From contig NZ_JADBGR010000054.1 in assembly GCF_014892515.1 (NCBI RefSeq), positions 1 to 64,000 of the forward strand: DNA of 64,000 bases. The letters run 5' to 3'. This document shows, piece after piece, positions 48,604-56,483 of the stretch. The first letter of the stretch is position 1. The number at the start of each line of letters is the position of its first letter. The position numbers and the translations under genes are program-made. Below the pieces are notes generated by a model. It saw nothing but the letters and a program-made list of their open reading frames with translations. It was not told the origin of the DNA and made no database searches. The stretch is from Myceligenerans pegani. Lineage in GTDB: Bacteria > Actinomycetota > Actinomycetes > Actinomycetales > Cellulomonadaceae.

Positions 48604-49638
48604 ATGACAGTCGAACCGATGATCCGACTCGACCGGGTGAGCAAGACCTATGCGGGGGCCGGCACCCCGGCGGTCGCCGAGCTCTCCCTCGACATCGCTC
48701 CGGGGGAGATCATCGTCCTGGTCGGGCCGTCGGGCTGCGGCAAGAGCACCACGCTCCGCCTGATCAACCGGATGATCGAGCCCACGAGCGGCCGCATCCA
48801 CATCGGTGGCGACGACGTCACGGACGTGAGCCCGGACCAGCTGCGCCGCCGGATCGGCTACGTCATCCAGCAGATCGGCCTGTTCCCGCACCAGACGATC
48901 GCGGAGAACGTGGCCACGGTCCCGAGGATGCTCCGATGGGACCGGAAGCGGATCTCCGCGCGCGTGGACGAGCTGCTGGACATGGTGGGGCTCGACCCTC
49001 GCCTGTACGGAAATCGCTACCCCAAGGAGCTGTCGGGCGGCCAGGCGCAGCGGGTCGGCGTCGCGCGAGCGCTGGGCGCGGACCCGTCGATCATGCTCAT
49101 GGACGAGCCGTTCGGCGCCATCGACCCGATCACGCGGGAGAACCTGCAGAACGAGTTCCTGCGCCTGCAGGACGAGCTGAGGAAGACCATCGTGTTCGTC
49201 ACGCACGACATCGACGAGGCCGTCAAGATGGGCGACCGGATCGCGATCCTGGGCAAGCAGAGCGTCATCCACCAGGCCGACACGCCCGAGCGGATCCTCG
49301 CCTTTCCCGTGGACGAGTTCGTCCGGAGCTTCATCGGATCGGGCACGGCGATGCGGGGCCTGGCGTTCGAGAAGGTCGGTGACCTCGACCTGGCCCCGAT
49401 CAACGGGGAGCACGACGGCGGCGCGTCGTCGTCCGGATCGATCACGACGGAGTCCACCCTGTACGACGCCCTGGAGGAGATGCTCCGCACGGCGAGCGGC
49501 AAGGCGGTGGTCGTCGACGACGACGGAGCTCCGGCGGGCTACGTCGAGCTGTCCCACCTCAGCAGCGCGCTGCGCACCGCCCGCGACGAGGCACGCCTGC
49601 ACTACGAGCAGCTGGCCGCCGGGGGCCCGGGTGCGTAG
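48604..49638 (+). CDS. Osmoprotectant-type ABC transporter ATP-binding protein (ProV/OpuCA-like), orphan
   Basis: The 344-residue ATPase has Walker A GPSGCGKST (about 41-49), the Q-loop QQIGLFPHQTI, signature LSGGQAQRVG, Walker B MLMDEPFGAIDP and the switch His in VTHD. After about residue 250 a CBS-like segment, KAVVVDDDGAPAGYVELSHL, follows. The DPITRENLQNE motif and the CBS tail are typical of betaine/carnitine/choline importers. No permease or binding protein gene is adjacent; instead an AraC gene overlaps the end. It may pair with permeases encoded elsewhere. Together with ectABCD it suggests a life with osmotic stress. Confidence 0.87.
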   Translation: MTVEPMIRLDRVSKTYAGAGTPAVAELSLDIAPGEIIVLVGPSGCGKSTTLRLINRMIEPTSGRIHIGGDDVTDVSPDQLRRRIGYVIQQIGLFPHQTIAENVATVPRMLRWDRKRISARVDELLDMVGLDPRLYGNRYPKELSGGQAQRVGVARALGADPSIMLMDEPFGAIDPITRENLQNEFLRLQDELRKTIVFVTHDIDEAVKMGDRIAILGKQSVIHQADTPERILAFPVDEFVRSFIGSGTAMRGLAFEKVGDLDLAPINGEHDGGASSSGSITTESTLYDALEEMLRTASGKAVVVDDDGAPAGYVELSHLSSALRTARDEARLHYEQLAAGGPGA

Positions 49639-50104
49639 CGGTGACCGCGAGCGCCTCCGTCAGCTGGCGTCGTTGCGGCGCGTGCGGGACCGGATCGACC
49701 GGGAGTACGCACAGCCGCTGGACGTGGAGGCGCTGGCGCGCGGGGTGCACATGTCGGCGGGGCACCTGAGCCGGGAGTTCAAGCGGGCCTACGGCGAGTC
49801 GCCGTACTCGTACCTGATGACGCGGCGGATCGAGCGGGCGATGGCGTTGCTGCGGCGCGGTGGCCTGAGCGTCACGGAGGTGTGTTTCGCGGTGGGGTGC
49901 TCGTCGCTGGGGACGTTCAGCACGCGCTTCACGGAGCTGGTCGGTGTGTCGCCGAGCGTCTACCGGACCGAGGGGGCGCGGGACACGGCGGGGATGCCGC
50001 CGTGCATCGCGAAGCAGGTCACGCGGCCCGTGCGTGGCGACACGGGCGGCCGGGCCCGGAAGCCGGTCAGGAATCGAGAAGCGTCGTCGCCCGCGCGGGC
50101 CTAG
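49631..50104 (+). CDS. AraC-family helix-turn-helix regulator (short form)
   Basis: The 157-residue protein consists of the AraC DNA-binding domain only: two HTH segments, LDVEALARGVHMSAGHLSRE and LSVTEVCFAVGCSSLGTFST, with SPYSYLMTRRIERAM between. There is no sensor domain. The GTG at 49631 overlaps the end of the ABC ATPase gene by 8 bp. The next gene, 10 bp on, encodes a glyoxalase-fold protein; this short AraC plus VOC pairing recurs in actinobacteria. The C-terminal 30 residues are basic and not conserved. Confidence 0.85.
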   Translation: MRSGDRERLRQLASLRRVRDRIDREYAQPLDVEALARGVHMSAGHLSREFKRAYGESPYSYLMTRRIERAMALLRRGGLSVTEVCFAVGCSSLGTFSTRFTELVGVSPSVYRTEGARDTAGMPPCIAKQVTRPVRGDTGGRARKPVRNREASSPARA

Positions 50105-50107
50105 CGT
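50102..50107 (+). promoter_or_regulatory. Leaderless -10 for the VOC gene
   Basis: TAGCGT overlaps the stop of the AraC gene and is followed by 7 nt and the ATG at 50115. Confidence 0.45.
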
Positions 50108-50114
50108 CGTGGGC

Positions 50115-50525
50115 ATGGACAACATCACGATTCACCACACGTTCATGCCGCACGTCGACCCCGAGGAGTCGCTGGCGTTCTACCGCGACATCCTCGGCTT
50201 CGAGGTCCGCAACGACGTCGGGAACGGCGCGATGCGCTGGATCACCGTCGCCCCGGCGGGGTCGGTCGCCTCGGTCGTCCTGACCCCGCCCGCCGCGGAT
50301 CCCGGTGTCACGGAGGACGAGCGCCGGACCATCACCGAGATGATGGCCAAGGGCACCTACGCGACGCTCGTCCTGGCCACGCCCGACGTCGACAAGGCGT
50401 TCGACAGGATTCAGGCGGCGGGCGCCGAGGTGGTCCAGGAGCCCGTCGACCAGCCGTACGGCGTCCGGGACTGCGCGTTCCGCGACCCGGCGGGCAACCA
50501 CATCCGCCTCAACGAGGTGAAGTAG
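50115..50525 (+). CDS. VOC (glyoxalase/bleomycin resistance) family protein
   Basis: The 136-residue protein has the paired beta-alpha-beta-beta-beta modules of the VOC fold: DPEESLAFYRDILGFEVRND, WITVAPAGSVASVVL, then DVDKAFDRIQAAGAEVVQEP and CAFRDPAGNHIRLNE. His, Glu and similar metal ligands are plausible but the substrate is unknown. It is linked to the short AraC regulator and to a UvrA-like gene 157 bp downstream, an association that suggests a drug- or electrophile-defence cassette. Confidence 0.87.
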   Translation: MDNITIHHTFMPHVDPEESLAFYRDILGFEVRNDVGNGAMRWITVAPAGSVASVVLTPPAADPGVTEDERRTITEMMAKGTYATLVLATPDVDKAFDRIQAAGAEVVQEPVDQPYGVRDCAFRDPAGNHIRLNEVK

Positions 50526-50682
50526 CCGCCGATCGCGTGCTCGGCGCCGGCACGGCTCGTGTCGGTGTCCCGCAGTACGGTTCGGTGGACGGTCGCGCTG
50601 CGGGCGTCGCAGGGACGGCGCCGGCAGCGCGGTCCGCAGCCGTCATCGAAGGAGCCATGAGGATCGCCGTGGAGGCCAGAGC

Positions 50683-53109
50683 ATGAACACCAGCACCGGG
50701 ATCGTCACGCCGGGGGCCGAGCGCGTGGATGCGCCCGGCGTGGCGTCGTCGGACCATCCGGCCGACCGTCACGACCTGATCCGGGTGGTCGGCGCCCGCG
50801 AGAACAACCTGAAGGACGTGGACGTCGAGATCCCGAAGCGCCGCCTGACGGCGTTCACGGGCGTATCGGGCTCGGGCAAGAGCTCGCTCGTGTTCGGCAC
50901 GATCGCGGCGGAGTCGCGGCGGCTGATCGACGAGACGTACTCGACGTTCGTCCAGGGTTTCATGCCGTCGCTGCCGCGGCCCGACGTGGACCGCCTCGAG
51001 GGCATCACGACGGCGATCCTGGTGGACCAGGAACGCCTGGGCGCGAACGTCCGCTCGACGGTCGGCACGGTCACGGACGCGAACGCCATGCTGCGCAACC
51101 TGTTCAGCAGGATCGGGCAGCCGTACGTCGGACCGCCGCCGGCGTTCTCGTTCAACATCCCGACCAGCAAGGCCAGCGGGGTGATGAGCACCGAGAAGGC
51201 GGGTGGCAAGGTCGACAAGGCCGTCGTGCGCGAGCAGGTGTACCTCGGCGGCATGTGCCCCGAGTGCGAGGGACGGGGGAGCGTCTCGGACCTCGACCTG
51301 TCCGTGATCGTCGACGAGTCGAGGTCGCTGAACGACGGCGCGATCCTGGTGCCCGGATACACGGCGGACGGCTGGATGGTGAAGGGCTACGCGGAGTCCG
51401 GGTTCGTGGATCCGGACAAGCCGATCAAGGACTACTCCGCACAGGAGCGCGAGGACTTCCTGTACAAGGAGAAGACGAAGATCAAGGCCCTGGGCATGAA
51501 CATGACGTATCAGGGCCTCATCCCCAAGATCCGCGAGGCGATGTTCAGCAAGGACGTCGAGTCGCTGCAGCCGCACATCCGGCGGTTCGTCGAGGCCGCG
51601 GCCGTGTTCGGGCCGTGCCCGGCGTGCGAGGGGACGCGGCTGAACGCCTCGGCGCGGTCGGCGAGGATCCAGGGGAAGAACATCGCGGAGGTCTGCGCCA
51701 TGCAGATCACCGACGCCGCCGAGTGGGCGCGGACCGTGGACGACCCCGCGGTCGCACCGCTGGTCGGCGGCCTGCTGCACCTGTTCGACTCGTTCACCGA
51801 CATCGGCCTGGGCTACCTGTCCCTGGACCGGCCCGCGGGGACGCTGTCCGGGGGAGAGGCGCAGCGCACGAAGATGATCCGGCATCTCGGATCGGCGCTC
51901 ACCGACGTCACGTACGTCTTCGACGAGCCCACGATCGGACTGCACCCGCACGACATCCAGCGGATGAACAACCTGCTGATCAGCCTGCGGGACAAGGGCA
52001 ACACGGTGCTCGTCGTGGAGCACAAGCCGGAGGCGATCGCGATCGCGGACCATGTGGTCGACCTCGGCCCGGGTGCCGGGACCGACGGCGGCACGGTCTG
52101 CTACGAGGGCACCGTCGAAGAGCTCGCGAAGGCGGACACGCTGACCGGGAGGCACCTGGGATACCGGGCCCGGCTCAAGGACGCGGTGCGCGAGGCCACC
52201 GGCGCGCTCGAGATCCGGGGGGCCGAGCAGAACAACCTGCGCCACGTCGACGTGGACGTCCCCACCGGCGTGCTGACGGTCATCACCGGGGTGGCGGGCT
52301 CGGGCAAGAGCTCGCTGGTGCACGGGAACCTCGCCGGGCGGGACGGCGTCGTCGTCGTGGATCAGGGTGCGATCAAGGGGTCGCGCCGCTCCAACCCCGC
52401 CACGTACACCGGGATGCTGGACGCGATCCGCAAGGCGTTCGCGAAGGCCAACGGCGTCAAGCCGGCGCTGTTCAGCGCGAACTCGGAGGGCGCGTGCCCC
52501 ACCTGCAAGGGCAACGGCATGATCTACACGGAGCTCGGCTTCATGGAGACCGTCGCCACGCCGTGCGAGGACTGCGGCGGCAAGCGGTTCCAGGCGGCCG
52601 TGCTGGAGCACCGGCTCGGCGGCCGGAACATCGCCGAGGTGCTCGACCTGTCGGTGAGCCAGGCGCACGAGTTCTTCGGTGCGGCCGAGTCCAAGGTGCC
52701 GGCCGCGCGCACGACCCTGGGGCACCTGCGGGACGTCGGGCTCGGTTACCTCAAGCTCGGGCAGCCGCTCAACACGCTGTCCGGTGGCGAGCGGCAGCGG
52801 CTCAAGCTCGCCATGCACATGGGGGAGAAGGGCGGCGTCTACCTCCTGGACGAACCGACCACGGGACTGCACCTCGCCGACGTCGAGAACCTGCTCGGGC
52901 TGCTCGACCGGCTGGTCGACTCGGGCAGGTCCGTCATCGTCATCGAGCATCACCAGGCCGTCATGGCGCACGCGGACTGGATCATCGACCTCGGCCCCGG
53001 CGCTGGGCACGACGGCGGGCAGGTGGTCTTCGAGGGCACGCCGGCGGACCTCGTCGCGGACGCGTCGACGCTCACGGGCCGGCACCTGGCGGAGTACGTG
53101 GGGGAGTAG
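50683..53109 (+). CDS. UvrA-like ABC protein (class lacking the UvrB-binding insertion)
   Basis: The 808-residue double-ATPase has two Walker A motifs (GVSGSGKSS and GVAGSGKSS), two signatures (TLSGGEAQRTK and TLSGGERQRLK) and two zinc modules (CPECEGRG with CPACEGTR; CPTCKGNG with CEDCGGKR). It is about 150 residues shorter than UvrA proper, as in UvrA2/DrrC-type proteins used for drug resistance. It carries a GGAGG ribosome site. It follows the AraC/VOC pair and may be regulated with it. A strong hairpin follows the stop. Confidence 0.9.
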   Translation: MNTSTGIVTPGAERVDAPGVASSDHPADRHDLIRVVGARENNLKDVDVEIPKRRLTAFTGVSGSGKSSLVFGTIAAESRRLIDETYSTFVQGFMPSLPRPDVDRLEGITTAILVDQERLGANVRSTVGTVTDANAMLRNLFSRIGQPYVGPPPAFSFNIPTSKASGVMSTEKAGGKVDKAVVREQVYLGGMCPECEGRGSVSDLDLSVIVDESRSLNDGAILVPGYTADGWMVKGYAESGFVDPDKPIKDYSAQEREDFLYKEKTKIKALGMNMTYQGLIPKIREAMFSKDVESLQPHIRRFVEAAAVFGPCPACEGTRLNASARSARIQGKNIAEVCAMQITDAAEWARTVDDPAVAPLVGGLLHLFDSFTDIGLGYLSLDRPAGTLSGGEAQRTKMIRHLGSALTDVTYVFDEPTIGLHPHDIQRMNNLLISLRDKGNTVLVVEHKPEAIAIADHVVDLGPGAGTDGGTVCYEGTVEELAKADTLTGRHLGYRARLKDAVREATGALEIRGAEQNNLRHVDVDVPTGVLTVITGVAGSGKSSLVHGNLAGRDGVVVVDQGAIKGSRRSNPATYTGMLDAIRKAFAKANGVKPALFSANSEGACPTCKGNGMIYTELGFMETVATPCEDCGGKRFQAAVLEHRLGGRNIAEVLDLSVSQAHEFFGAAESKVPAARTTLGHLRDVGLGYLKLGQPLNTLSGGERQRLKLAMHMGEKGGVYLLDEPTTGLHLADVENLLGLLDRLVDSGRSVIVIEHHQAVMAHADWIIDLGPGAGHDGGQVVFEGTPADLVADASTLTGRHLAEYVGE

Positions 53110-53120
53110 GGCCGCGCCGG

Positions 53121-53152
53121 CGGGGCGGAGGGGGCGCTCGTCCTCCGCCCCG
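53121..53152. terminator. Terminator after the UvrA-like gene
   Basis: CGGGGCGGAGG (53121-53131) pairs with CCTCCGCCCCG (53142-53152) around a 10-nt loop, between convergent genes. Confidence 0.7.
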
Positions 53153-53202
53153 GTGGCGTCAGGAGTACGCCAGGGGTACGTCGGCTGTGCGTCGGTGGCG
53201 CG

Positions 53203-53976
53203 TCAGTGGTGCAGGACGACCTTCGTGATCTGGAGGGCGACCCGGCACACCGGGTCGTCGTGCACCTGGTCGATCGTGATCTCGACGGCGGCGGTCCGCG
53301 TGGCGTCCTCGATGGACACCACCGCCGGTTCCCCCGACCGGGCGCGGGTTGCGGGCCCGGCGATCCCGTCGACCTGGCCGGCGACGACGATGCGGGCCGG
53401 ATCGACGCACGACCCGGTGTCCGACTGATTCGTCAGATGTCCCACCACGGTGACGTGTCCGCGCGCCGGGGGAGAGCCCGGGAGCCGCAGCGTGACCCCG
53501 TCGCAGCCCTCCAGGCGCTCCGGCGCGCCGTTCGGGCCCTCCACGTAGCAGTCGGCCAGGTCCAGGTGGTCCAGACGCTCGATGTCACCCGTGACGAGCT
53601 GGGACGACGCCGACGTGTAGAACCAGGCGAGGTAACCGGCCGCGGCGAGGACGAGCAGGAGCGAGACCAGGGCCGTCCACGTGATCCGCGTGTGCTGCCG
53701 GGCCGCCCTGACGATCCGGGTGGTCCACGACTCCGCGTCGACCTTCCGGGCGTACCGCCCGAGCTGATACCCGCGCTCGTAGACGGCGTTCCCGCCGCCG
53801 AAGAGCGCGACGTACCCGACGAGCAGCGCCGCGGCGTCGACCAGGGAGCCCTCGCCCCGCACGAACTCCGCGACGACGGCGACCACGCACGCCACGATGC
53901 CCGCGCCGAACACCACGCCGCGGCGGGGACTGAACAGGTCCCGCGGGGGATCGGTGCGCGGGGGCGCGGCGCTCAT
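53203..53976 (-). CDS. Hypothetical membrane protein
   Basis: The 257-residue protein has two N-terminal helices (about 20-60), a cytoplasmic stretch with an Arg-rich helix, a third helix (WTALVSLLLVLAAAGYLAWFY, about 97-117) and a C-terminal extracytoplasmic domain of about 135 residues with two Cys pairs. No family was recognised. Its ATG shares one base with the stop of the solute-binding lipoprotein gene (TGATG), so the two are coupled and probably act together. Confidence 0.7.
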   Translation of the reverse strand: MSAAPPRTDPPRDLFSPRRGVVFGAGIVACVVAVVAEFVRGEGSLVDAAALLVGYVALFGGGNAVYERGYQLGRYARKVDAESWTTRIVRAARQHTRITWTALVSLLLVLAAAGYLAWFYTSASSQLVTGDIERLDHLDLADCYVEGPNGAPERLEGCDGVTLRLPGSPPARGHVTVVGHLTNQSDTGSCVDPARIVVAGQVDGIAGPATRARSGEPAVVSIEDATRTAAVEITIDQVHDDPVCRVALQITKVVLHH

Positions 53977-54872
53977 CAGGCGCCGTCCCTGTCGTCGGCC
54001 CCGGGACACTGCTCGAAGTACCCCTTGGAGGGCCGGTAGTCCTCCGGCGCCGGGACGTCCGGCAGCGAGTTCTGGAACGCGTCCGTCCACCACTGGTCGA
54101 TCACGGCGGTGTCGATCGCCTCGGTGAGCGCCTCGCACTGCGCGGGGGCGGCGGCGTCGGTGGGGAGGCCGATGCCGTAGAGCTCCTGGTGGCCGAACGC
54201 CTCGTCGAGCACCGTCAGGTCGCCGCCGGCCTCCTCCTGGAGCGGGGAGTTCTCGGCCGCGAACCCGTACAGGAGGAGCTGGTCGGTCGAGACGGCGTCC
54301 ACCGTGCCGTCGATGAGCGCGCGCGTGCACTTGCCGAACCCCTCCTGCTCGCTGAGGACGGCCTCGGGGAAGAACTGCACGATCTGGTCCGCGGAGGTGG
54401 TGCCGCGCGCGGCACAGACCGTCCGGCCGGCGAGATCGTCCAGGGTGGAGATGCCGGAGCCGTCGCGCACCATGACGCCCTGCTGGGTGTAGGCGTAGGG
54501 CCCGGCGAACGTGACCAGTTCCTTGCGCTCGTCGGTGATCGAGTACGACGCGATCACCAGGTCCACCCGGCCCTCGATCAGCGCCGTCTCACGCTCCGAG
54601 CTGGCGATCGGCGTCGGCACCAGGACGAAGTCGCAGTGGTCACCGAGCCACCGCGCGAACTCGTAGTCGAACCCGCTCCAGCTGGCGTCGTCGGGGGAGT
54701 AGCTCCACCCCGGCAGGTCGCTGTGCAGACCGATCGTGACCCGGTTCTTGTCGTCACGAGGAACGTCCTGGACGCACGCCGGCCCGGGGGAGCTGGGCGC
54801 GCAACCGGACGCCAGGCACAGCGCCAGAGCGCAGAAGGGTGCGCTCACCAGCCTGAACATCCTCGTCGTCAT
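53976..54872 (-). CDS. Family 3 extracellular solute-binding lipoprotein
   Basis: The 298-residue protein has a lipoprotein signal ending LCLASGCAPSS. A family 3 binding domain follows: VTIGLHSDLPGWSYSPDDAS, WSGFDYEFARWLG, DLVIASYSITDERKELVTFAGPY, then TVCAARGTTSADQ and ALIDGTVDAVSTDQLLLYGFA. Glutamate or other polar amino acids are usual ligands. No ABC permease or ATPase is adjacent; the coupled downstream gene encodes a membrane protein instead, so it may be a sensor component. TACCGT lies 6 nt before the ATG at 54872. Confidence 0.85.
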   Translation of the reverse strand: MTTRMFRLVSAPFCALALCLASGCAPSSPGPACVQDVPRDDKNRVTIGLHSDLPGWSYSPDDASWSGFDYEFARWLGDHCDFVLVPTPIASSERETALIEGRVDLVIASYSITDERKELVTFAGPYAYTQQGVMVRDGSGISTLDDLAGRTVCAARGTTSADQIVQFFPEAVLSEQEGFGKCTRALIDGTVDAVSTDQLLLYGFAAENSPLQEEAGGDLTVLDEAFGHQELYGIGLPTDAAAPAQCEALTEAIDTAVIDQWWTDAFQNSLPDVPAPEDYRPSKGYFEQCPGADDRDGA

Positions 54873-54878
54873 GGAGGG

Positions 54879-54884
54879 ACGGTA
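54879..54884 (-). promoter_or_regulatory. Leaderless -10 for the solute-binding protein gene
   Basis: TACCGT (minus strand) is followed by CCCTCC and the ATG at 54872. Confidence 0.45.
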
Positions 54885-55104
54885 GCAATCGGTCCCGCCG
54901 TGTTCCAGAGGTATCGCCAGATCTCGTACAGATCCTGCGATGGTCACTACGTCGCATTAGACCGTTGTGTTGCGCTATACACCATAGTCTGACTCCGGGC
55001 GGCGCTCGTCGGGAGCGGCTGGGGCTGCGGGGCGAGCAGGCCCGCCAGGAGGTCCGGGCCGCGCGGATCCATCGACACGGATCCAGCGGCCGATCTGGTC
55101 CGGC

Positions 55105-55192
55105 GGCGCACCGATGCCGCATCGATGCCGCATCGATGTGGCACCGGCGCTGCATCCGCGCCGCATCGTCGTCGCACCCACGTCGCATCGAG
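55105..55192. repeat. Eight 11-bp phased repeats with invariant GCAYC core
   Basis: The 11-mers start at 55105, 55116, 55127, 55138, 55149, 55160, 55171 and 55182. All fit GNNGCAYCNNN except that the first base and the core G-C-A-Y-C are fully invariant while the rest varies; the clearest copies are GCCGCATCGAT. The period is exactly 11, so the repeat is a DNA-level, helix-phased feature and not a protein repeat. Confidence 0.8.
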
Positions 55193-55210
55193 ACGCTGGG
55201 TCGGGGAGCA

Positions 55211-55299
55211 ACCCTGCGGTTCCTTGCGGACCATGCGGTTCTTTCCGCTTTCGGGCTCGGAACGGAAGCAACCTCGTGGTCCGCAAGGAACCGCAGGGT
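55211..55299. repeat. Perfect 23-bp inverted repeat with extended imperfect arms
   Basis: The left arm 55211-55233 (ACCCTGCGGTTCC... to GGACCA) and the right arm 55277-55299 are exact reverse complements. Inside, GGTTCTTTCCG and CGGAAGCAACC extend the pairing with two mismatches; outside, GGGGAGCA and TGCTCGCCCC continue it loosely. The element spans about 115 bp. Confidence 0.85.
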
Positions 55300-55338
55300 G
55301 GAGGAGCCCTGCTCGCCCCTCCTCACCGCCGAAATGAC

Positions 55339-55352
55339 ATAATGTGCATTAT
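55339..55352. promoter_or_regulatory. Small A/T-rich palindrome
   Basis: ATAATG and CATTAT flank a TG centre. It is very A/T-rich for this genome and resembles a dimeric regulator site, but the target gene is unclear. Confidence 0.35.
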
Positions 55353-55397
55353 CGGATCACGGTCTTCCCCGCAGGCTTCCCACGATCAGCCGCACGA

Positions 55398-56483
55398 TCA
55401 GCCGACGGCGGCCGCCCCGGTCGAGGCGGACGGATCCGCGGACAGCACGTGCTCCAGGTCCGAGGCGTCCACGAGCGGGTCGTCCAGGTCCACGGTGATG
55501 TGCGAGTGCGCCATCAGGCGTGCGCCGCCGGTGATCGTCGAGTGCAGCGCCGGGTAGTCACCGACCTGGGCGTTCTCCAGGACCGCCCCGACGAACCGGC
55601 TGCCGCGCGGCGAGATCGTCTCCAGCTCGTCGCCCTCGTGGATCTCGCCGCGCCGCGCCATCAGCGCCAGCCGCGCCGACGTCCCCGTTCCCGTCGGGCT
55701 TCGGCACAGCACACCGGGATGCACGTAGGTGGCCGACCGCGACTCGTACCGGGCGTGACCGCCCGCCGTTCGCCCGACTTCCCGCACGGGCCCCATGAAA
55801 TGCGCGAACGGCAGCGGGCCGACGTCGCCCAGCTCCGGATGCACCTGCAGCAGGCCCGGCCGGGCCGCGCGCACGAACGCGTCGCCGAACGCCGTGAGCG
55901 CGATCTGCTCGGCGGCCCCGAGGGTGAAATCGTGCCGCGTGGCGTCGACCATCGCGTAGTACGCGCCGCTCCACACGAGGTCGAACCGCACCTCGCCGTA
56001 GTACGGCACGTCGACGGACAGCCCTTCGGCGGCCACGTACGCCGGCTCGCCCTGCGTCGTGATCGACACGACCCGCCCGTCCACCACCCTCGCGCTGATC
56101 CGGGCCAGTCCCGCGGGCGACTCCAGGACCACGCTCTGCAGCCCCTCACGCATCGGGATCATGCCGCTCTGCAGGAGTGCCGTGGCCGTGCAGATCGTGT
56201 TGGACCCGGAGTACAGCGGGTACCCCATCGCCTCCATGATGATGTAGCCCGCCTGCGCCTCGGGGTGCGAGGGCTCCACGATCAGGTCGACGGACATCGC
56301 CGGGTCGCCGTACGGCTCCGACAGCAGCAGCCTGCGCAGGCCGTCACCGTCGCGCTGCAGGTAGCGGGCCTTGTCCAGCACCGTGGCGCCGGGCAGCGGC
56401 CCGACGCCGGCCACGACGATCCGGCTCACGTCTCCCCCGGACTGCGTGTCCAACAGCTCCAGGGTTCGTTCACGATGCCGCAT
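55398..56483 (-). CDS. Proline racemase-family enzyme with Ser/Thr active-site pair
   Basis: The 361-residue enzyme has the fold of proline racemase and hydroxyproline epimerase. The first catalytic position, usually Cys in MCGHG, is Ser in YPLYSGSNTICTAT. The second, usually Cys in DRSPCGTGT, is Thr in CRSPTGTGTSARLA. Two-thiol racemisation is therefore unlikely; Thr at the second site is known in trans-3-hydroxyproline dehydratases. VGPLPFAHFMGPVREVGRT and HSHITVDLDDPLVDAS add family support. The ATG at 56483 overlaps the upstream alcohol dehydrogenase by 14 bp, so the two are coupled. Confidence 0.85.
   Translation of the reverse strand: MRHRERTLELLDTQSGGDVSRIVVAGVGPLPGATVLDKARYLQRDGDGLRRLLLSEPYGDPAMSVDLIVEPSHPEAQAGYIIMEAMGYPLYSGSNTICTATALLQSGMIPMREGLQSVVLESPAGLARISARVVDGRVVSITTQGEPAYVAAEGLSVDVPYYGEVRFDLVWSGAYYAMVDATRHDFTLGAAEQIALTAFGDAFVRAARPGLLQVHPELGDVGPLPFAHFMGPVREVGRTAGGHARYESRSATYVHPGVLCRSPTGTGTSARLALMARRGEIHEGDELETISPRGSRFVGAVLENAQVGDYPALHSTITGGARLMAHSHITVDLDDPLVDASDLEHVLSADPSASTGAAAVG

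Larger units (their letters stand above)
54873..55397. other. Structured intergenic region
   Basis: No convincing gene is present. It contains the leaderless promoter of the solute-binding protein gene, an A/T-rich spot (54940-54990), the 11-bp periodic array, the 23-bp inverted repeat and a small palindrome ATAATG-TG-CATTAT (55339-55352), each described separately. Confidence 0.6.

Noticed and set aside
55105-55326. Short proteins encoded across the 11-bp array
   Set aside because: The period is not a multiple of three, codon bias is absent in all frames, and no ribosome site precedes the readings.
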